Assembly (NCBI GenBank): GCA_023408815.1
Contig: JAEYJO010000058.1
Coordinates: forward strand, 62,001-126,000
Length of the DNA stretch: 64,000 bases
Direction of reading: 5' to 3'
Origin: Bacillota bacterium
Lineage (GTDB): Bacteria > Bacillota > Clostridia > Lachnospirales > Lachnospiraceae
Positions within the stretch are counted from its first letter, which is position 1; each line of letters starts with the position of its first letter. Both the position numbers and the translations under genes were made by a program. Of this stretch, positions 33,822 to 41,491 are shown one piece after another. Below the pieces are notes generated by a model that saw nothing but the letters and a program-made list of their open reading frames with translations, searched no databases and was not told the DNA's origin.

Positions 33822-33892
33822 TTATCCACATAGGAAAGTGCCTAAAAATAGGCATTTGGCAGTTATACACGAAGTTATACACATTATCCACA
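33822..33892 (+). promoter_or_regulatory. cluster of four DnaA-box matches
   Basis: TTATCCACA occurs at 33822-33830 and 33884-33892, TTATACACG at 33863-33871 and TTATACACA at 33875-33883. All four are in the same orientation, and two touch. The consensus DnaA box is TTATCCACA (or TTATNCACA). A TGCCTA/TAGGCA hairpin (33839-33854) lies inside and an AT-rich tract lies just left. The 480-base gap 33627-34109 holds only this cluster, the terminator before it and the hpf promoter. A second origin is unlikely; DnaA titration or DnaA control of hpf is possible. Confidence 0.65.
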
Positions 33893-34041
33893 TGTTTTGG
33901 GAATAAAAGAGGGAAGGAAATTATGGTAACCTTTAGAACGCATGTTTTGTATAGTTCTGATAAAAATGTCTTTTTTATCGGAAAATGTCGAAAGTGGTAT
34001 TGACTTTACAAAAGTCTTGAAGCCAAAACAAAATCTCTAAT

Positions 34042-34074
34042 TTGTTGCACAAGGTCATTGAAATATGGTATAAT
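34042..34074 (+). promoter_or_regulatory. promoter of hpf
   Basis: A perfect TATAAT (34069-34074) with an extended -10 TG at 34066-34067. The upstream TTGCAC (34045-34050), 18 bases away, is a partial -35 element. Confidence 0.6.
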
Positions 34075-34109
34075 GCTTGTACAATAATCCAATGAAAGGG
34101 ATGAGTGAT

Positions 34110-34637
34110 ATGAAGTTTATTATAGCAGGTAAGAATATCGATGTTACTGAAGGGTTGAGGACAGCGGTAGAGGATAAGATAGGTAAACTGGAGAAATATT
34201 TTAATCCGGAGACCGAAGTACATGTAACGTTGAGCGTAGAAAAGGAAAGACAAAAGATAGAGGTAACGATACCGGTAAAAGGAAGTATCATTCGCTCGGA
34301 GCAGGTAAGCAACGATATGTATGTTTCTATCGACCTGGTGGAAGAAATTATCGAAAGACAGTTAAAGAAGTACAAGAATAAGCTGGTAGACCAGAAGCAG
34401 TCTGTAAGCTTTTTCAAACAAGAATTCATAGAGAAGGATTATATGGATGAAGAAGAAATCAAGATCATCCGTACCAAGAAATTTGACATCAAGCCGATGT
34501 ATCCAGAAGACGCATGTATTCAAATGGAGCTTTTGGGACATAATTTCTTCGTATTCTGTAATGCGGAGACCGATCAGGTAAACGTAGTATACAAGAGAAA
34601 AGGCAATACTTATGGTCTGATTGAGCCCGAATTATAG
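34110..34637 (+). CDS. hpf: long-form ribosome hibernation promoting factor
   Basis: This 175-residue protein is the long HPF found in Firmicutes. The N-terminal S30AE domain (MKFIIAGKNIDVTEGLRTAVEDKIGKLEKYF...) binds the 30S decoding region. After a charged linker, the C-terminal domain (IIRTKKFDIKPMYPEDACIQMELLGHNFFVFCNAETDQVNVVYKRKGNTYGLIEPE) dimerises ribosomes into inactive 100S particles in starved cells. ATG 34110 fits the family start and has AAAGGG nine bases before it. The promoter has an extended -10 element. The DnaA-box cluster directly upstream is unexpected for this gene. Confidence 0.93.
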   Translation: MKFIIAGKNIDVTEGLRTAVEDKIGKLEKYFNPETEVHVTLSVEKERQKIEVTIPVKGSIIRSEQVSNDMYVSIDLVEEIIERQLKKYKNKLVDQKQSVSFFKQEFIEKDYMDEEEIKIIRTKKFDIKPMYPEDACIQMELLGHNFFVFCNAETDQVNVVYKRKGNTYGLIEPEL

Positions 34638-34788
34638 ATGGGTAAGGGGCGAAAGCGCCTGATTATCCGGTTTTGAAATTAGTAAATGCGGAATTGTTAT
34701 ATTAAGATTATTGAGATTTGAAGGGGGCTGTGTGAAATTGGATGAGCTATCATCGGTGGACACGGCTCCTTTTTGTTTTGGAGGAAGA

Positions 34789-35760
34789 ATGGATATGGGC
34801 GTATACCGGAAGGTGAGGAATAAGGTTGTTTCAGTAAAGGAGAATTCGAAGATTTATAAGCCGTATTATAATTATGCTGCGGGTATCAGCTCCAAGCAGC
34901 CCCCAATTTTCAATGAGAGTGGACAGCCCATGGAACTGTTTTTTATAAGAGATATGCATACCGCCCATAATCCATACGGCAATGTAGGAACGCATTTCCT
35001 GTGGGACCGCTATAACTGGGGACTGGACACGCACTTTTATACACATCGTGCCATGCTTGAGACTATGGGAAAGCCGGTAAGAAAGTATGGAATGCTGGGA
35101 GAATCCAGAGCGATAGTTCCAAAGGACTATCTTATGTTCGAGAAGCATAAGGGGCTTGCGCGAGAATTCGATGCTATATTTACTTATGATGAGAGGCTGT
35201 TAGATTCGCTGCAAAATGCTAAATATTACCCGATATGCGCGGAGGTGTGGTATGGGCGGGGTAATCCGGAAATCATACACTGTAATGCGTATGCTGAGAA
35301 GAATAAAAATATATCCATTCTTTGTTCCGACAAGCAAATGTGTGAGCTCCATAAAGTGCGGGCGGAAATCGCGCGCCGCTGTAAAAGAAACCAGCTGGCG
35401 GATGTGATGGGAACTCTTGACGGAGGCGAATATGTGTCCATCGATGACAGCCTGAGGAACTATCGCTATTCCTTTGCCATTGAAAATGAACTGTCGGACT
35501 ATTTTTTTACGGAGAGAATCACCAGCTGCTTCGCCGCCCAGACCATTCCCATTTACCTTGGAGCGCGTAAGATAGACAGCTATTTTAATAAGGACGGAAT
35601 CATAGAAATATCGTTAAAGGATACCGATAATATAGAAGCTGTTGTAAAGAAATGTACAAAAGAAGAATACGAGCGGAGGCTTCCTGCCATTCTGGACAAT
35701 TATGAAAGAGTGCAGAGCTACTTCAATATGCAGGATTACCTATACGAAAAATTGCTGTAA
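34789..35760 (+). CDS. glycosyltransferase family 10 (fucosyltransferase-like) domain protein
   Basis: This protein of about 323 residues carries the GT10 alpha-1,3-fucosyltransferase signature in its C-terminal half: YRYSFAIENELSDYFFTERITSCFAAQTIPIYLGARKI (about 225-262), the donor-binding region with the conserved IEN and TE residues. The N-terminal half, the acceptor domain, is less conserved. It would add fucose or a related deoxysugar to a surface glycan in the cytoplasm. ATG 34789 has GGAGGAAG just before it; ATG 34795 or GTG 34732 are possible. A terminator follows. It probably belongs functionally to the polysaccharide genes at 26.7-32.2 kb, from which hpf and the hydrolase separate it. 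Confidence 0.78.
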   Translation: MDMGVYRKVRNKVVSVKENSKIYKPYYNYAAGISSKQPPIFNESGQPMELFFIRDMHTAHNPYGNVGTHFLWDRYNWGLDTHFYTHRAMLETMGKPVRKYGMLGESRAIVPKDYLMFEKHKGLAREFDAIFTYDERLLDSLQNAKYYPICAEVWYGRGNPEIIHCNAYAEKNKNISILCSDKQMCELHKVRAEIARRCKRNQLADVMGTLDGGEYVSIDDSLRNYRYSFAIENELSDYFFTERITSCFAAQTIPIYLGARKIDSYFNKDGIIEISLKDTDNIEAVVKKCTKEEYERRLPAILDNYERVQSYFNMQDYLYEKLL

Positions 35761-35765
35761 TGCAG

Positions 35766-35793
35766 GAGCGGGGAATAGAACCCCGCTCTTTTT
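35766..35793 (+). terminator. Rho-independent terminator after the GT10-like gene
   Basis: GAGCGGGG (35766-35773) pairs perfectly with CCCCGCTC (35781-35788), followed by Ts. Confidence 0.9.
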
Positions 35794-35828
35794 CATATAT
35801 TTTTATGAGGTATACCGGATGGTGAAAT

Positions 35829-36923
35829 ATGCAGTATCTGAAAAAAATAAAAAGGGCGGTAATTATAGAGTGTATTCTTCTTAGTTGTTTTGGGATCGTC
35901 TGGACAGCAGGATTTTTAAGAGACGGTTTTTCGGAAGAGGAAGATCAGGCGATAGAGCTGGAAGTGTTCGCGGAAAAAAAGTATATTAAATGGGTGGATT
36001 TCAATATATCTTACGAGGCCCTGTGTGAAGCCTATAAGTGGGATGTGGACACGTATAAGGAGAATCTGGAGGATAAGGAGGCGGTGCATGTAAACTGGAT
36101 CGAGCTGCTTGCCTATGCGGGAGCTAAGAATGGAGGAAAGTTTCCCAAGGGAAGCGTATCGGAGATAAGCAAGGCCGCGCAGAAGATTACGTCCAAGGAT
36201 ACGACGATGAGAGAACTGACGAAGGATATGGAATATTATGCCTATTATTTGGAAGCGTATACCGCTGTGCTGGATGGCTTTGTAGGGGAGTATGAGATAC
36301 AAAAGCCGATGGAGGACGGGACGGTAAAATGGCAGACGTGCTATGGATTAAAAGCCTTTTCTCCCGTGGCGAAAGGCTTTGCCTATAACGACTATGATGA
36401 TTTCGGAACCTCCAGAAGCTACGGATATTCCAGGCCTCATCTCGGCCATGACATGATGGGACAGGTGGGTACGCCCATTATTGCCATCGAATCCGGCTAC
36501 GTGGAAGCTATCGGCTGGAACCAATACGGCGGATGGCGTCTGGGAATCCGCAGCTTTGATGGGAAGAGATATTATTACTATGCTCATCTGCGGCAGAACT
36601 TCCCCTATTTCAAGGAGTTAGAGGAGGGCAGCGTGGTTACTGCCGGACAGGTGATCGGATACATGGGACATACGGGCTACAGCACGAAGGAGAACGTGAA
36701 CAATATCGAAGTAACCCATCTTCACTGGGGATTACAGCTTATTTTTGACGAGTCTCAGAAAGAGGGAAATAACGAGATATGGATCGATTGCTATAGTTTG
36801 ACCAGATTTTTATATAAGAATCGCTCGGAGACTGTGAAAAATACGGAGACAAAAGAGTGGTACCGGGTATATGATATGAAGGATCCGGCCGTGACGGAAT
36901 ATAATAGTAAGAATCTCCAATAA
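35829..36923 (+). CDS. M23 family metallopeptidase (LytM-type), membrane anchored
   Basis: This 364-residue protein has one N-terminal membrane segment (about 9-29) and an outside-facing body. The C-terminal M23 domain shows the zinc ligands H and D in RPHLGHDMMG (about 202-211), GTPIIAIESGYVEAIGWNQYGG, YAHL, and the HxH pair in THLHWGLQL (about 296-304). M23 enzymes cut peptidoglycan crosslinks or serve as sporulation/division activators. The region between the anchor and the peptidase (about 45-180) is helical and unassigned. Start ATG 35829 lacks a strong ribosome site. In spore-formers such anchored LytM proteins can act like SpoIIQ, but this cannot be concluded here. Confidence 0.85.
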   Translation: MQYLKKIKRAVIIECILLSCFGIVWTAGFLRDGFSEEEDQAIELEVFAEKKYIKWVDFNISYEALCEAYKWDVDTYKENLEDKEAVHVNWIELLAYAGAKNGGKFPKGSVSEISKAAQKITSKDTTMRELTKDMEYYAYYLEAYTAVLDGFVGEYEIQKPMEDGTVKWQTCYGLKAFSPVAKGFAYNDYDDFGTSRSYGYSRPHLGHDMMGQVGTPIIAIESGYVEAIGWNQYGGWRLGIRSFDGKRYYYYAHLRQNFPYFKELEEGSVVTAGQVIGYMGHTGYSTKENVNNIEVTHLHWGLQLIFDESQKEGNNEIWIDCYSLTRFLYKNRSETVKNTETKEWYRVYDMKDPAVTEYNSKNLQ

Positions 36924-36964
36924 ATTAACCAATTTATCGACACTTTTCTTAGTGAATTGGCACA

Positions 36965-36993
36965 TTGACGAAGCCGGAGCCAGTTGATAATAT
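36965..36993 (+). promoter_or_regulatory. promoter of the first LacI gene of the galactan locus
   Basis: TTGACG (36965-36970), a 17-base spacer, then TAATAT (36988-36993). Confidence 0.6.
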
Positions 36994-37034
36994 GAACATA
37001 TGGCATTTTTGACATCATTGATGAGAAAGACAGT

Positions 37035-38072
37035 GTGGCGGAGAGTGTGGGCTTAGCGAAGAGAGACGAAGTTACTGAGAAATTAACAATTAAAGATGTG
37101 GCGGAAAGTCTTGGTGTCAGCGAGAGTACCGTATCCAGAGCCATCTCTGGAAAGGGAAGAATCGGTGAGGCTACGAGAAGAAGAGTGTTCGACTACATTG
37201 AGGAGCATAATTATATGCCGGGCATTGGCTCAAATGGACTGATTTCCGGCAGGACCCGCAACATTTGCTGGGTGATGCCCGGAGATTGTAATGTGGTGGA
37301 GATTCCCTTTTTTCAACAGTGTATGACGGGACTTTTAGAAGTGACGGAGACCTTCGGCTATAATCTCCTGGTTACATCCAGCAGCCAGAACGACATTTCT
37401 CATCTGAAGAATCTTGTTGGCAACCGTAAGGCGGACGGCATCGTGTTGGCGAGGACGAATGTGGATGATTTGGCCATCGATTTCCTTAAAGGAAAGAAAG
37501 TTCCCTTTCTTGCGATCGGAAGCTACGACGACGAGAATGTTCTGCGCGTGGATCACGACCACAAGGCGGCGTGCAAGGAGTTCACCTCCATGTTGATCCT
37601 TAAGGGCTGTGAGAAAATAGGTCTCATAGGAGGCAATAAAAGGCTTATTGTCAATCTGAGCCGTTATACAGGCTACGAGGAGGCGATGGTGCAGGCGGGA
37701 AGAAGTGCCGACCAGGGTCTGGTTTATATGGATGTAGAGAACTATGTGGCGGCGGAGATCGCGGTAGAAGAACTGCTTCGAAAGAAGGTGGATTGCCTTC
37801 TGTGTACGGATGACTCCATTTGTCTCTATGTGCTTAATAAGCTGAATAAGGAAAATGTCGAAGTTCCTCACAACGTAAAGGTAGGTTCTTTTTATGACAG
37901 CAGCCTTTTGGAGAATCGTATACCCGCAATAAGTTCTATCGATTTCGATGCCTGCGAGCTTGGAAGGAATGCCGGGAAAATATTAATCGATTATATGGAG
38001 GGCAAGGAGGTCAATACGAACAATCTGTTCGGATATGAGATCCGCCTGAAGGAATCGACCAAGGATTATTGA
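37035..38072 (+). CDS. LacI family transcriptional regulator (galactan locus, first copy)
   Basis: This 345-residue regulator has a LacI HTH at about 17-40 (LTIKDVAESLGVSESTVSRAISGKGRIGEATRRRV) with its hinge helix, and a periplasmic-binding-like effector domain (RNICWVMPGDCNVVEIPFFQQCMTGLLEV... to IDFDACELGRNAGKILIDYMEG). A 16-residue N-terminal extension precedes the HTH, and GTG 37035 is the best start available. It is clearly paralogous to the regulator at 40234; the two share the TVSRA-SGKGRIGE-TR recognition region, so they may bind the same or similar operators. It opens a LacI-chemoreceptor-LacI run ahead of the sugar importer, and probably senses galactose-containing oligosaccharides. 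Confidence 0.88.
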   Translation: MAESVGLAKRDEVTEKLTIKDVAESLGVSESTVSRAISGKGRIGEATRRRVFDYIEEHNYMPGIGSNGLISGRTRNICWVMPGDCNVVEIPFFQQCMTGLLEVTETFGYNLLVTSSSQNDISHLKNLVGNRKADGIVLARTNVDDLAIDFLKGKKVPFLAIGSYDDENVLRVDHDHKAACKEFTSMLILKGCEKIGLIGGNKRLIVNLSRYTGYEEAMVQAGRSADQGLVYMDVENYVAAEIAVEELLRKKVDCLLCTDDSICLYVLNKLNKENVEVPHNVKVGSFYDSSLLENRIPAISSIDFDACELGRNAGKILIDYMEGKEVNTNNLFGYEIRLKESTKDY

Positions 38073-38153
38073 AATCTATCATTTTAGATTTGGTGTTTGC
38101 GCAGTTGCCTGTTCATGTTAATGGAATGATCGAATAACATGAAGAGGTGGAAT

Positions 38154-40214
38154 ATGGTAAAATCTAAACGTGTAAGAAATAAATGGAAGAAGAATCTGTT
38201 CTCGACCATACGGTTCAAGCTGGCGGGTTCTTACTGTTTGTTAATAGGATTTATTATTATAGCAGGGGTGGCGGCGTACACCTCTGCTTCTGGTGCTATA
38301 AAAGTGAATTATAAAACATTTACCCTGCAATCGCTGGACATGCTGGGAGAATATCTGGAATTTGGATTCGATACGGTAAGCGGTGCGGCGGTGGTATATT
38401 TGTCGGATACCAATGTGACGGATTATCTGACCGGAGGCATGGCAGCGAAGAAGGCAGACCAATCCACTTATTATACAGACAAGAAGTCGGAGATTACCAC
38501 GAAGGTAACCGCCGACACTTTTTTACAAAGTATCTATCTTTTCTCGGATAGTGTTCCCTCCTTATCTACGAATAAGAAATCTACTTTAAATATGTTCTCG
38601 GAATATACGCAGTCCGAGCAGGGAAAAGCCTTGCTGGAAGACACCCAGACCTATTACTGGTTCGGCAAGCCTTCTATCATTGACGAAACTTTAAATGTCG
38701 ACAGCAATAATTATGCGATTCGCATGGTGAAAGCTTTTTACCGGAAGGATGCCTTTCTCGCCATGGATATCGATAAGCAGGCGGTCACCGACATCCTGAA
38801 CAAAATACAGATGGGAGAGAGTTGCAGAATCGCCTTTGTAACAGGAGATGGAGTAGAGATTTCCGGGAACGGAAGCAGAGAAACGTGTTTTTACGGTACC
38901 GATTTCTATGAGCGGGCCAAGGCTGAGGAGGAAAGCCTGGGAACGATGGAGAACGTGTCTCTTGAGGGAAGTGATTATTTGTTTCTATACCGCAAAGTTG
39001 CGGATACCGGGGCAATGGTATGCATGCTGATTCCCGAGTCGGAGATTACGGGACAGGTGGAGGATATCAAGTATCTGACTTTTTTTGTCATATTGGCATC
39101 CGTCCTCATTGCGCTTTTGATAGGCGGTGGAATCGCAGTGGGAATTAGCCAGGCTATTAAATATTTTATCGATAAGATGGAAATCATTACCAGTGGAGAC
39201 ATTTCTATTCGTCTGCACACGAATCGGAAGGATGAGTTCGGAACGCTGGCGAAGCATATGAATCACATGCTGGAAAGTATGAACGGGCTGATGGGTCATG
39301 TGAAAGCTGTGAGCCTTGAGGCAGCGCAGTCCGCACAGAATGTTGTAAAGTCCTCGGAGACTATTTCGGAATCTGCAGCTTATATATCGGCCGCCATAGG
39401 TCAGATAGAGCAAGGACTGTTCGAACAGGCTAGCGATACGAAGAACGGCGTGGAGAAGCTGGAGAGTCTGGCGAAACATATTGGAATTGTAGATACGGAA
39501 ACTATGGAAATCAGGGAAATCGCCGGAGAAACGACCTTTGCCATCGGAGACAGCATCGACAGAATGCACATTCTGAAGGAAAAGACAGAGGAAACCTCTG
39601 CGATAACTCAAAAAGTCATAGAGTCCATCGATGAGCTGAGAGTGAAATCAGGTCTGATAGGCGGCATCGTGGATACTATAGACAGCATTTCGGAAGAAAC
39701 CACACTGCTGTCCTTAAATGCTGCCATCGAGGCGGCCAGAGCAGGTGCGGCGGGAAGGGGCTTTGCCATCGTGGCGGATTCTATCAGGAAGCTGGCAGAC
39801 CAGTCTTTGACGGCAGCAAGCCAGATCAGAAGCATTGTGGATGAGATAAAAGAAGAAACAGTGCGTACGGTAAATGCGGCAAACGATGCGGGTGAGGTCA
39901 TTAGCTATCAGGAAATTGCGGTAGAGGACATGCGCGATTCCTTTAATGGTATGAAGGGGCAGGTGGAGGCCCTGGTGAAGAAGGTGGAAGCCATTGTGCT
40001 GAGCATCGAAAGGATGCGCACGGAAAAGGAAGAATCGGTGAATAAGATGGAACACATCTCGGAGGTGACAGCGGAGGCCTTTGAATCGATAACAGCGGCA
40101 AATGGAAAGACGAAGAACCAGGTGCATATCGTGGAAGAGCTTTCTATGCTTTCAGAAAAAATGCTTTATCAGGTAGAGCAGTTAGAAGCAGCGTTGGGAG
40201 AATTTCAAGTGTAA
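38154..40214 (+). CDS. methyl-accepting chemotaxis protein embedded in the galactan locus
   Basis: This 686-residue chemoreceptor has a first membrane segment at about 25-45, a large extracellular sensor of roughly 255 residues without a clear Cache match, a second membrane segment at about 305-325, HAMP, and a long coiled coil. The signalling tip SISEETTLLSLNAAIEAARAGAAGRGFAIVADSIRKLADQ is at about 510-550. The tip departs from the usual Q-T-N pattern (EETTLLSLNA instead of SQTNLLALNA). GAGGTGG precedes ATG 38154; ATG 38139 is an alternative. Lying between two paralogous LacI genes and ahead of the importer, it probably drives taxis toward galactan products or reads the importer's binding protein. 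Confidence 0.87.
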   Translation: MVKSKRVRNKWKKNLFSTIRFKLAGSYCLLIGFIIIAGVAAYTSASGAIKVNYKTFTLQSLDMLGEYLEFGFDTVSGAAVVYLSDTNVTDYLTGGMAAKKADQSTYYTDKKSEITTKVTADTFLQSIYLFSDSVPSLSTNKKSTLNMFSEYTQSEQGKALLEDTQTYYWFGKPSIIDETLNVDSNNYAIRMVKAFYRKDAFLAMDIDKQAVTDILNKIQMGESCRIAFVTGDGVEISGNGSRETCFYGTDFYERAKAEEESLGTMENVSLEGSDYLFLYRKVADTGAMVCMLIPESEITGQVEDIKYLTFFVILASVLIALLIGGGIAVGISQAIKYFIDKMEIITSGDISIRLHTNRKDEFGTLAKHMNHMLESMNGLMGHVKAVSLEAAQSAQNVVKSSETISESAAYISAAIGQIEQGLFEQASDTKNGVEKLESLAKHIGIVDTETMEIREIAGETTFAIGDSIDRMHILKEKTEETSAITQKVIESIDELRVKSGLIGGIVDTIDSISEETTLLSLNAAIEAARAGAAGRGFAIVADSIRKLADQSLTAASQIRSIVDEIKEETVRTVNAANDAGEVISYQEIAVEDMRDSFNGMKGQVEALVKKVEAIVLSIERMRTEKEESVNKMEHISEVTAEAFESITAANGKTKNQVHIVEELSMLSEKMLYQVEQLEAALGEFQV

Positions 40215-40233
40215 GGGGTAGGAATGGAGTGCT

Positions 40234-41232
40234 ATGGACGGTAAGAAAAAGATAAATTATGTAGAAATGGCAAAGAAGCTGGGGGTTTCCAGAACTACCG
40301 TCTCCCGCGCCATGTCGGGGAAAGGGAGAATCGGAGAAGATACGCGTAAGATGATACGGGATTATGCGGTGAATGTCTGCGGCTATTCGGAGCTATCCTC
40401 TGAAGAAAAGAAGGGCAGGACAAATAATATCGCACTTGTCATTCCCAATAACTGGAGGATCATCGACCTTCCGTTTTTCCAGCGCTGTATGATCGGAATA
40501 ACAGAAATTGCCATGGTCAATGATTATGATACCATTATTGTAATGACTGGGGACAGAGATATCGGAAGCCTGGAGCGAATCGTGAACAGCAGGAAGGTGG
40601 ACGGCTTTGTATTGGCGAGAACCTATGTGGATGATGTGTTTGTGAAATATTTAAAGGGAGTGAACATGCCTTTTGTGACCTTAGGAAGCATTGATGATCC
40701 GGAAGTGGTACAGATAGATAACGACCACGAGGAGGCTTGCCGGGATATGGTATCCACTATGGTTTTAAAGGGGATGCGCAAAATTGCGATGATTGGAAAC
40801 AACCGAAGCCATATTGTCACCAATGCCAGATTCAATGGCTATTGCTCAGGTCTGGAGGACAACCGCATCGGAGTAAATCCCGACTACGTATTCCTGGATG
40901 TGCACAATAAGCTGAAAGCGGAGAAAATCGTGGACGAAATTATAATGAAAAAAATAGATGGAATCCTATGTATGGACGATACGCTGTGCCGGTGGATTCT
41001 TACCAAGCTACGCCGCGAGCACATTCGGGTACCGGGGCAGATAAAAGTCGCCTCCTGCTACGACAGCGAGGTGCTGGAGGATTATACGCCCTCTGTCACC
41101 TCCATCCGGTTCGATGCTATCGAACTCGGCAGTGTTGCCTGCAAGGTTCTGTTAGATTTGATCAATGGAAATAAAGTGGATGTAAGGACGCTGTTAGGTT
41201 ATGAAATCATCTTCAGGGAATCTACCAAGTGA
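40234..41232 (+). CDS. LacI family transcriptional regulator (galactan locus, second copy)
   Basis: This 332-residue LacI-type protein has its HTH at about 8-32 (YVEMAKKLGVSRTTVSRAMSGKGRIGEDTRKMI) and a full effector domain (NIALVIPNNWRIIDLPFFQRCMIGITEIAM ... IRFDAIELGSVACKVLLDLINGNKVDVRTLLGYEI). It resembles the regulator at 37035 throughout, suggesting duplication around the chemoreceptor gene. ATG 40234 follows the receptor stop by 19 bases. It lies directly upstream of the importer promoter, which carries TTGCGCAA palindromes of the LacI-operator type, so it is the most likely repressor or activator of the operon starting at 41492. Confidence 0.88.
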   Translation: MDGKKKINYVEMAKKLGVSRTTVSRAMSGKGRIGEDTRKMIRDYAVNVCGYSELSSEEKKGRTNNIALVIPNNWRIIDLPFFQRCMIGITEIAMVNDYDTIIVMTGDRDIGSLERIVNSRKVDGFVLARTYVDDVFVKYLKGVNMPFVTLGSIDDPEVVQIDNDHEEACRDMVSTMVLKGMRKIAMIGNNRSHIVTNARFNGYCSGLEDNRIGVNPDYVFLDVHNKLKAEKIVDEIIMKKIDGILCMDDTLCRWILTKLRREHIRVPGQIKVASCYDSEVLEDYTPSVTSIRFDAIELGSVACKVLLDLINGNKVDVRTLLGYEIIFRESTK

Positions 41233-41264
41233 TGGGAAATCGATAGTATGCCATAGTCCCAAAG

Positions 41265-41304
41265 GTGCGCACGAACGAAAAATAAGGTGCGCAAAATTGC
41301 GCAA
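41265..41304. promoter_or_regulatory. upstream LacI-type operator cluster
   Basis: GTGCGCAC (41265-41272) and TTGCGCAA (41297-41304) are perfect 8-base palindromes with the central CG typical of LacI-family sites. A GTGCGCAA half-match (41287-41294) lies between them. The same TTGCGCAA is repeated downstream of the promoter at 41425. Confidence 0.6.
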
Positions 41305-41378
41305 ATAAGGGTTGAAAAAGATTCGAAAAATGTGCAAATAGATGAAAAATAAAACGCAACAAAAGTATATTCTGTCAA

Positions 41379-41407
41379 TAGACAACAATGAGAGATTTTA
41401 GTATGAT
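41379..41407 (+). promoter_or_regulatory. promoter of the galactan importer operon
   Basis: TAGACA (41379-41384), a 17-base spacer, then TATGAT (41402-41407). Confidence 0.75.
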
Positions 41408-41410
41408 ATT

Positions 41411-41451
41411 TTCAGAACAAGCAATTGCGCAAACGAGAGCAACGTTCTGAA
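41411..41451 (+). promoter_or_regulatory. downstream operator and hairpin in the importer leader
   Basis: TTGCGCAA (41425-41432) lies just after the expected transcript start. It is enclosed by an inverted repeat, TTCAGAAC (41411-41418) with GTTCTGAA (41444-41451), which could fold in the RNA leader. The operator position fits repression of the importer promoter. Confidence 0.6.
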
Positions 41452-41491
41452 GAATAATAACAGTTGATACAATCATTTGGGAGGAAAGAGA

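Noticed and set aside
33822..33892. Reading the DnaA-box cluster as the chromosomal origin
   Set aside because: No dnaA, dnaN, recF, rpmH or gyr genes are nearby, and there is no obvious unwinding element beyond a short AT-rich tract. It is kept as a DnaA-binding region only.
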